Assembly: GCF_004795255.1 (NCBI RefSeq)
Contig: NZ_SSBQ01000002.1
Span: 4,122,001-4,186,000, forward strand
Direction of reading: 5' to 3'
DNA length: 64,000 nt
DNA from: Streptomyces sp. RKND-216
GTDB lineage: Bacteria; Actinomycetota; Actinomycetes; Streptomycetales; Streptomycetaceae
In this document: positions 59,450 through 64,000 of the stretch, in pieces
Position numbering within the stretch: the first letter of the stretch is position 1
Layout: each line of letters begins with the position of its first letter
Notes under the pieces: model-generated
Told to the model about the DNA's origin: nothing
Database searches by the model: none
Seen by the model: only the letters and a program-made list of their open reading frames with translations
Made by a program: the position numbers and the translations under genes

Positions 59450-60805
59450 ATGGATATGACCGACATCGAGACGCGGCGGGAACGTCCGGTCCGGCAACGC
59501 CCCGGCGGGCCCGGAACCGCGCGGCCCCTCACCGACGTGCCACGAGCCCGCACACCGCACGACGACGCGCCGCACGACGACGCGCCGCCCGGTGACGCTC
59601 CGCCCGGTGACGCTCCGCACGGCGGCCCGGCTCCCGGCCGAGCGGCGCACGCGGACGCCGCGGAGCTGCGTGCACTGCCGCCCCTGGTGTTCGCCGGGGA
59701 GTGCGACCTCCTGAGGGAACGGCTGGCCCGGGTCGCCGGCGGCGAGGCCTTCGTCCTCCAGGGCGGCCTGCACGCGAAGACGTACGGGCGGGAGACGGCC
59801 GACGCCATCCGGGACACCCTGCGCACGATGATGCAGATGTCGGCGCTGCTCACCTACGCCACGTCCGTGCCGGTGGTGAAGGTCAGCCGCATCGCGCACT
59901 TCACCGACCCGCGGCGGCTGGTGGCGCGCTACCAGACCGCCGCCGCCGCCCTGAACCTCGTCCGCGCCTTCGCCTCCGGTGGCTACGCCGGACTGCGCCA
60001 GGTACACGCGTGGAACCGGGAGTTCGTCGCCGCCTCGCCCTCCCGGGCCGGATACGAGCCGCTCAGCGCGCAGCTGGGCCGCGCGCTGGACTTCATGGAC
60101 GCCTGCGGTCCCGGCTCCGCGAGCCCGGCCGACGCCGAGTTCTTCGCCTCACACGAGGCGCGGCAGCCCGTCTACGAGAAGGAGCTCACCCGCATCGACT
60201 CGCGGGCCGGGGAGCCGTACAGCACGGCGAGCCACTTCGTCTGGATCGGGGAGCGGACGGGTGATCTGGACGGCGCGTTCGTCGACCACCTCGCCCGCCT
60301 CCGCAACCCGATCGGCATCGCGCTCGGCCCCGACTGCGGACCGGACGAGGCGTCGGCCCACCTGGACCGGTTCGACCCGGCAAGAGAACCGGGCCGCCTC
60401 ACCTTCGTGGTCCGGATGGGCGCGGACGCGGTGCGTGAGACCCTGCCGGCCGTCATCGAGAAGATCACCGCGCAGGGGCACCGGGCCGCCTGGATCTGCG
60501 ACGCGATGCACCCCAGCGTCCCCCTCGGCGCCGACGGCGGCCCGCCCGGACCCCGCACCTTCGACGACGTGCTGGACGAGGTGACCGCCTTCTTCGAAGT
60601 GCATCGCGCACTGGGCACCCACCCGGGCGGTCTGCACGTCGAGCTGACCGGCCGCGAGATCGGCGGTCCGGAGGACCGCGGTCTGCAGCGCCACCCCGCG
60701 CCCGACCGGGTGATGAGCCTTCCGCCCACCCCCTGCCTCACCCGGGCCGGTGCGCTGGACCTCGCCTTCCTGGTGGCCCAGGCTTACCGCGACGGCTCCC
60801 GCTGA
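59450..60805 (+). CDS. Divergent class II DAHP-synthase-like protein, altered active site
   Basis: A 451-residue protein clearly homologous to class II DAHP synthases (first enzyme of the shikimate pathway; AroG of M. tuberculosis, PhzC): LVFAGECDLLRERLARVAGGEAFVLQGG, ALNLVRAFASGG, WNREFVAASP, SHFVWIGERTGDLDGAF, VRMGADAVRETLP, EVHRALGTHPGGLHVELTGRE. Key residues are changed. The metal-ligand Cys of GGDCAE is His (GGLHAK). The Asp ligand of CDPRLN is Thr. The Lys of NPxGVKxGP is Ala (NPIGIALGP). About 38 residues after RIA, with the AKPRS substrate loop, are missing. His (CDAMH) and Glu (HVELTG) ligands remain. The first 55 residues are low-complexity repeats. It is probably not a normal DAHP synthase: either a new activity or a non-catalytic relative. 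Confidence 0.88.
   Translation: MDMTDIETRRERPVRQRPGGPGTARPLTDVPRARTPHDDAPHDDAPPGDAPPGDAPHGGPAPGRAAHADAAELRALPPLVFAGECDLLRERLARVAGGEAFVLQGGLHAKTYGRETADAIRDTLRTMMQMSALLTYATSVPVVKVSRIAHFTDPRRLVARYQTAAAALNLVRAFASGGYAGLRQVHAWNREFVAASPSRAGYEPLSAQLGRALDFMDACGPGSASPADAEFFASHEARQPVYEKELTRIDSRAGEPYSTASHFVWIGERTGDLDGAFVDHLARLRNPIGIALGPDCGPDEASAHLDRFDPAREPGRLTFVVRMGADAVRETLPAVIEKITAQGHRAAWICDAMHPSVPLGADGGPPGPRTFDDVLDEVTAFFEVHRALGTHPGGLHVELTGREIGGPEDRGLQRHPAPDRVMSLPPTPCLTRAGALDLAFLVAQAYRDGSR
59555..59629 (+). repeat. Five tandem 15-bp units in the N-terminal coding region
   Basis: Units CCGCACGACGACGCG (x2), CCGCCCGGTGACGCT (x2) and one degenerate copy encode PHDDA/PPGDA pentapeptides, an acidic flexible tail before the conserved domain. 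Copy number is likely to vary between strains. Confidence 0.85.
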
Positions 60806-60813
60806 CGCCCGAG

Positions 60814-60837
60814 GCCTCACGCCCGCCGGCGTGGGGC
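60814..60837. terminator. Hairpin between convergent DAHP-synthase-like and transporter genes
   Basis: GCCTCACGCC (60814-60823) pairs with GGCGTGGGGC (60828-60837) through one wobble pair and a 4-nt loop, in the 63-bp convergent gap. Confidence 0.55.
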
Positions 60838-60868
60838 ACCGCGACCCGTGGGCGCGGCCCGGGCCGGC

Positions 60869-61750
60869 TCAGCGGGCGGTCTGTTCCCGGTGCGCGCGCT
60901 CGTGCAGCGCCCGCAGCATCGGCGAGGTGTCCAGCAGCCAGATGCCGGTCAGCAGCAGCGCCCCGCCCAGCAGCGTGACCGCGACCGCGAGCGGGTCGCC
61001 ACGCACCGACTCGTCGAACAGTGTCACGCCGCAGGCGACCGCGACCACCGGTTCCACGGTGTCGATGACCGGCATGCTCGCCGACAGCGGCCCCGCCTGG
61101 AACGCACTCTGGATCAGCAGCAGTCCCAGGATGCTCGCCACGACCAGCAGGTACGTCTGCCACGACGTCACCACCTCGTCCACGCTCACCTGGAACTTGG
61201 ACACCGTCGTGGCGAGCAGCACCGACTGGATGCCCATCACGATGCCCGCCGCGGCCGCCATCACCGAGGCGCGGGCCGGGCCGCTCATGCGGCGACTGAG
61301 GAACAGCACCAACGTCGTCGCGGCGGCCGCCGCCGCCATGGCCAGCGTCCACTCCTCCGGCCCGGCCACCGGCTGCGACCGCTGCGGGGCGGCGGCCGCC
61401 ATCGCGACGGCCAGCCCCGCCGCCACCGCCACCGCCCCCAGCCACTCCCGCGTCCGCAGCCGGGTGCCGTACAGCCGGACCGACAGCGGGATGGCGAAGA
61501 GCAGTTCGGTCACGATCAGCGGCTGCACGAGGGCCAGCGGGCCGTGCGCGAGGGCCACGGACTGGAAGCCGTAGGCACCGATCGCGCAGCCGATGCCCGC
61601 CAGCCACAGCGGCCTGCGGGCCAGGTGGGTCAGCAGCCGGTACGACATCGCCTCGTGGTCCGGTTCGCCGGTCGCCGCACGTTGCTGGAGCACCCCGGCG
61701 ACGGCGAACAACGCGGCCGCGCACAGCGAACCGAGGATCGCGATCAGCAT
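60869..61750 (-). CDS. EamA/DMT-family membrane transporter
   Basis: A 293-residue integral membrane protein with about nine or ten hydrophobic helices in two similar halves (LIAILGSLCAAALFAVAGVLQQRAA ... GIVMGIQSVLLATTVSKF). It keeps the family's ALAHGPLALVQPLIVTELLFAIPLS and DTVEPVVAVACGVTLFDE segments. DMT proteins move small metabolites; this subgroup is functionally unassigned. ATG 61750 overlaps the upstream glycosyltransferase gene by 7 bp, and it is the last gene of a tightly overlapping SDR-GT4-transporter operon, which suggests export or uptake of something linked to the glycosylation product. Confidence 0.88.
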   Translation of the reverse strand: MLIAILGSLCAAALFAVAGVLQQRAATGEPDHEAMSYRLLTHLARRPLWLAGIGCAIGAYGFQSVALAHGPLALVQPLIVTELLFAIPLSVRLYGTRLRTREWLGAVAVAAGLAVAMAAAAPQRSQPVAGPEEWTLAMAAAAAATTLVLFLSRRMSGPARASVMAAAAGIVMGIQSVLLATTVSKFQVSVDEVVTSWQTYLLVVASILGLLLIQSAFQAGPLSASMPVIDTVEPVVAVACGVTLFDESVRGDPLAVAVTLLGGALLLTGIWLLDTSPMLRALHERAHREQTAR

Positions 61751-63051
61751 CGGCCGGTCCCGCCCGCCTCGTCCGCGTCGTGGGGCGCCACCGCGTGCCA
61801 GACCGGCAGCAGGTCCTCGGCCAGCACACGACGCCAGGAGCGGTGCCGGCCGCGCGCCGTCGCACCGGCAGCTTCGCCGAGCGCCGCCCGCAGCTCCGGC
61901 CGCTCCAGCAGCGGGCGCAGTGCCTCCGCCCATCCCGGGGCGTCGTCCGCCGCGACCACCACGCCGTCCTCACCCGGTCGCGCCAGCCACCGCGTGGTCC
62001 GCGCCCCGGCGGGCAGCAGCACCGGCAGGTGACTGGCCATCGCCTCGCCCACCGCGTTGCCGACGGTCTCCGACCGGGAGGGGAAGGCGAACACGTCGCA
62101 TCCTCCGTACACCCGGGCGAGTTCCCGCTGCGCCACCGGTCCGAGCAGGCTCACGTCCGGTCCGAGCAGGTCGCGTAGCACGGCCTCGTCGGGCCCGGTG
62201 CCCGCCACCACCAGGTGCACGGGCGTGCCGTCCGCGCGCAGCCGCCGCAGCGCGTCCGCCAGTACCAGCACCCGCTTGGAGGCGTCCACCCGGCCGGAGA
62301 ACAGCACCGCGGGCCGGTCCTCCGGTACGCCGTAGCGCTCGGCCAGCACCCGGCGCGCCTCCGGGTCGGGCCGGAACCGTTCGTGGTCCACACCCCGGTC
62401 CAGCAGCCCGACGCGGTGGCCCGGCACGGCGGCCGCGATCTCGCCGCGCTGCTCGGGCGTGGCGACCAGCACCCGGTCGCAGGCGTGCAGCAGCCTGTCC
62501 CGGCGGTGCCGCACCAGCCCGGCGGCCACCGTGCCGGGCAGCCGGTACGGGCCGGTCAGGGCGTGCAGGTAGGCGGCGGCCAGCGCGGGCACGTCGGTGT
62601 GCACGGACCCCACCAGGCCGGGCGGGGCCGCCCGCCCGGGCGTACGGCCGAGCCGGTCCGAGCGGCGGCGCGCCTGCGCGAGCCGTACGGCCGTGGCGGC
62701 GAAGCCGAAGACGTGCGTGAGGTGCCAGACGTCGTGCCCGGGCAGCAGCCGGGCCAGCCGTGGGTGGAACGGCGTCAGATCGCTGACGTCGGCGCCGCCG
62801 CTGACCCGCATCAGCGGGGCGGTGCTGAGCACCGGCGGCAGCGACACGAACCGCACGGCGGGGGAGAGGCGTTCGACCCGTTCCCGGGGGCCCAGCACGT
62901 AGAGGGTCAGGTCCGCACGGAGGTCCGGCGGCGCCATGCCGGCCGCCGCCTCGGCGAAGCGCTCCCAGCACTTCACGTGGCCCCCGGCGTCCGGCCCGCG
63001 TACCAGCTCCACCAGCACCGCCACCGACGGCCGCGCGTACCGGGCGGTCAC
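61744..63051 (-). CDS. GT4-family glycosyltransferase
   Basis: A 435-residue GT-B enzyme. The N-terminal acceptor domain begins SVAVLVELVRGPDAGGHVKCWERF, with the Gly-rich GGH loop of GT4 enzymes. The donor domain includes RPAVLFSGRVDASKRVLVLADALRRL, DVSLLGPVAQRELARVYGGCDVFAFPSRSETVGNAVGEAMASHLPVL with the EX7E motif, and a C-terminal helix. It differs in family from the antibiotic GT1 enzyme at 49046, so it more likely acts on a lipid, polysaccharide or small acceptor. GTG 63051 overlaps the SDR stop by 4 bp. No transmembrane segments are evident. The donor and acceptor are unknown. Confidence 0.92.
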   Translation of the reverse strand: MTARYARPSVAVLVELVRGPDAGGHVKCWERFAEAAAGMAPPDLRADLTLYVLGPRERVERLSPAVRFVSLPPVLSTAPLMRVSGGADVSDLTPFHPRLARLLPGHDVWHLTHVFGFAATAVRLAQARRRSDRLGRTPGRAAPPGLVGSVHTDVPALAAAYLHALTGPYRLPGTVAAGLVRHRRDRLLHACDRVLVATPEQRGEIAAAVPGHRVGLLDRGVDHERFRPDPEARRVLAERYGVPEDRPAVLFSGRVDASKRVLVLADALRRLRADGTPVHLVVAGTGPDEAVLRDLLGPDVSLLGPVAQRELARVYGGCDVFAFPSRSETVGNAVGEAMASHLPVLLPAGARTTRWLARPGEDGVVVAADDAPGWAEALRPLLERPELRAALGEAAGATARGRHRSWRRVLAEDLLPVWHAVAPHDADEAGGTGRC

Positions 63052-63860
63052 GGGCGGCGCCCGCGGGCCGTGCCCCGGCCCGGCGCGCTCTGCCGCGAGA
63101 CCAGGAGGCCGAGCGCACCCGGGCTCACGGCGCGCAGCGCGTCCAGCACCCGGTAGTGCCGCGGGACGCACACCTCCGCGCGCGGGCGCTCCACCAGGTC
63201 GGCCACCGCCCGGCCCACGCGCTCCGGCCGGATCATCCGCCGGGCGGTGCGCGCCCGCAGCGGCGCCAGGTCCGGCGCCCCGAAGAACGGCGTGTCCACC
63301 AGCCCGGGATGCACCACGCCGAAGTGCACGCCCCGGTCCCCGTACTCGGCGGCCAGCGACTCCGTCAGCGTCGTCAGGGCCGCCTTGGCGGCGGCGTACG
63401 CGCTGTGGCCCCACGGGCCGGACTTCGCCGACACGGAGGCGACGTTCACGACGTGGCCGCGCCCGCGCGCCAGCATGCCCGGCAGCACGGCGCGCACGGC
63501 GGCAGCGGGGGAGAACCAGTGCACCTGGAACAGCCGCCGGGCCTCGGCCGGGTCCAGTTCGAGGAACGGCACGTACATGCCGTGGCCCGCGCAGTTGACC
63601 AGGACCTCGACGGGGCCGAACTCCTCGGCCAGCCGGGTGAGCTCCTTCTCGACGGTGCCGTCGTCGGCGGCCAGGTCCAGGGCGACCGGTGTGCAGGGGG
63701 CGTGGGCGCGGAGCTCCGCGGCGGCGGCTTCGAGGGGAGGCGAGCGCCGGGCGACGAGAACCGTGGGGCGCCCGCGCCGGGCGAAGGCGCGGGCGGCCGC
63801 GAGGCCGACTCCGCTGGAGCCGCCGGTGATCAGTGCCACGCCGCTGGGTACGCCCGCCAT
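63048..63860 (-). CDS. Short-chain dehydrogenase/reductase (SDR)
   Basis: A 270-residue classical SDR. Cofactor motif ALITGGSSGVGLAAARAF; NAG motif as NCAGHG; catalytic Ser in NVASVSAKSG and YxxxK as SAYAAAKAAL; then VHPGLVDTPFF. Length and features fit the NADP-preferring DHRS/YqjQ-like group acting on lipids or sugars. ATG 63860 is the start that gives the usual short N-terminus. First gene of the operon with the GT4 enzyme and the EamA-type transporter. Substrate unknown. Confidence 0.92.
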   Translation of the reverse strand: MAGVPSGVALITGGSSGVGLAAARAFARRGRPTVLVARRSPPLEAAAAELRAHAPCTPVALDLAADDGTVEKELTRLAEEFGPVEVLVNCAGHGMYVPFLELDPAEARRLFQVHWFSPAAAVRAVLPGMLARGRGHVVNVASVSAKSGPWGHSAYAAAKAALTTLTESLAAEYGDRGVHFGVVHPGLVDTPFFGAPDLAPLRARTARRMIRPERVGRAVADLVERPRAEVCVPRHYRVLDALRAVSPGALGLLVSRQSAPGRGTARGRRP

Positions 63861-63980
63861 GTGTTCACGGTATGCCCCGTTTCGTCCGTCCGCGGCGCGT
63901 GCTCGCGCGTGTCGCACCACCCCGGGGCATCGGCGTGCCGCCGAGATGTGCGCCGCGCCGAGCCGGGCTACCGTCGGCGC
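63861..63980. promoter_or_regulatory. Divergent promoter region of the SDR operon and the gene at 63981
   Basis: A TACCGT -10-like element (63969-63974) ends six bases before the ATG at 63981, again the leaderless arrangement. No clear dyad was seen. Confidence 0.4.
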
Positions 63981-64000
63981 ATGCCCGTCGTCGGCCGCCG
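63981..64000 (+). CDS. Start of an unidentified gene (truncated by window end)
   Basis: Only six codons (MPVVGR) are visible. The call rests on the ATG placed directly after a -10-like TACCGT and on the divergent position to the SDR operon. Function cannot be judged. Confidence 0.35.

Overview
The window is very G+C-rich actinobacterial DNA with strongly GC-biased third codon positions, GTG/TTG starts, leaderless-type promoters, a futalosine-pathway menaquinone gene and a PAS/LuxR-type regulator. All of this points to Streptomyces or a close relative. Two thirds of it (1-41539) is the downstream part of a modular type I polyketide synthase cluster. The remaining third holds accessory and sugar genes and then a mix of regulatory and probably chromosomal genes.

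Layout. (1) 1-41539 (+): three translationally coupled PKS genes. They carry the end of one module and eight complete modules, closed by a thioesterase. The modules are M0 (partial, KR-ACP), M1 KS-AT-KR-ACP, M2 KS-AT-DH-ACP with no KR, M3 KS-AT(methylmalonyl)-KR-ACP, M4 KS-AT-DH-ER-KR-ACP, M5 and M6 KS-AT-KR-ACP, M7 and M8 KS-AT-DH-KR-ACP, then TE. All other ATs look malonyl-specific. (2) 41727-44392: alpha/beta hydrolase, divergent WYL regulator, and a double VOC protein. (3) 44628-48980: an ABC-2 exporter operon with a YceI-family gene, divergent from a NarL/DesR-type two-component system. (4) 49046-53903: a macrolide-type glycosyltransferase divergent from three NDP-deoxyhexose genes (4-ketoreductase, iron-sulfur PMP-dependent 3-dehydrase, 3-ketoreductase). 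(5) 53947-56112: ECF41-like sigma factor and FAD oxidoreductase. (6) 56217-60805: mqnD, a PAS-LuxR regulator, a cold-shock-domain protein and a strongly divergent class II DAHP-synthase-like protein. (7) 60869-63860: an overlapping SDR - GT4 glycosyltransferase - EamA-type transporter operon. A further gene begins at 63981.

How it fits together. Read backwards from the TE, the synthase predicts the carboxyl end of a macrolide: a 2,4-dienoate, hydroxyls at C7 and C9, C11 reduced if KR4 works, a methyl at C12, oxygen at C13, an unreduced ketone at C15 (M2), and hydroxyls at C17 and C19. The C15 ketone could close as a hemiketal on C19-OH. The sugar genes predict a 2,3,6-trideoxy- or 3,6-dideoxy-hexose attached by the glycosyltransferase at 49046-50311. 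The genes for NDP-hexose activation, 4,6-dehydration and 2,3-dehydration, and the loading and early extension modules, are not in the window.

Most notable features: module 2 (no KR, degenerate DH, ACP with Thr in place of the conserved Asp before the phosphopantetheine Ser); a Ser-to-Gly change at the catalytic serine of KR4; a methylmalonyl AT whose codon usage differs sharply from its flanks; near-identical domain-sized repeats between modules; the DAHP-synthase-like protein that has lost two metal ligands and a substrate loop; and several well-formed regulatory dyads (47044-47074, 56146-56197, 57550-57762). I did not see a wholly novel multi-gene system. The least explained parts are the DAHP-synthase-like gene with its mqnD/PAS-LuxR surroundings and the SDR-GT4-transporter operon.
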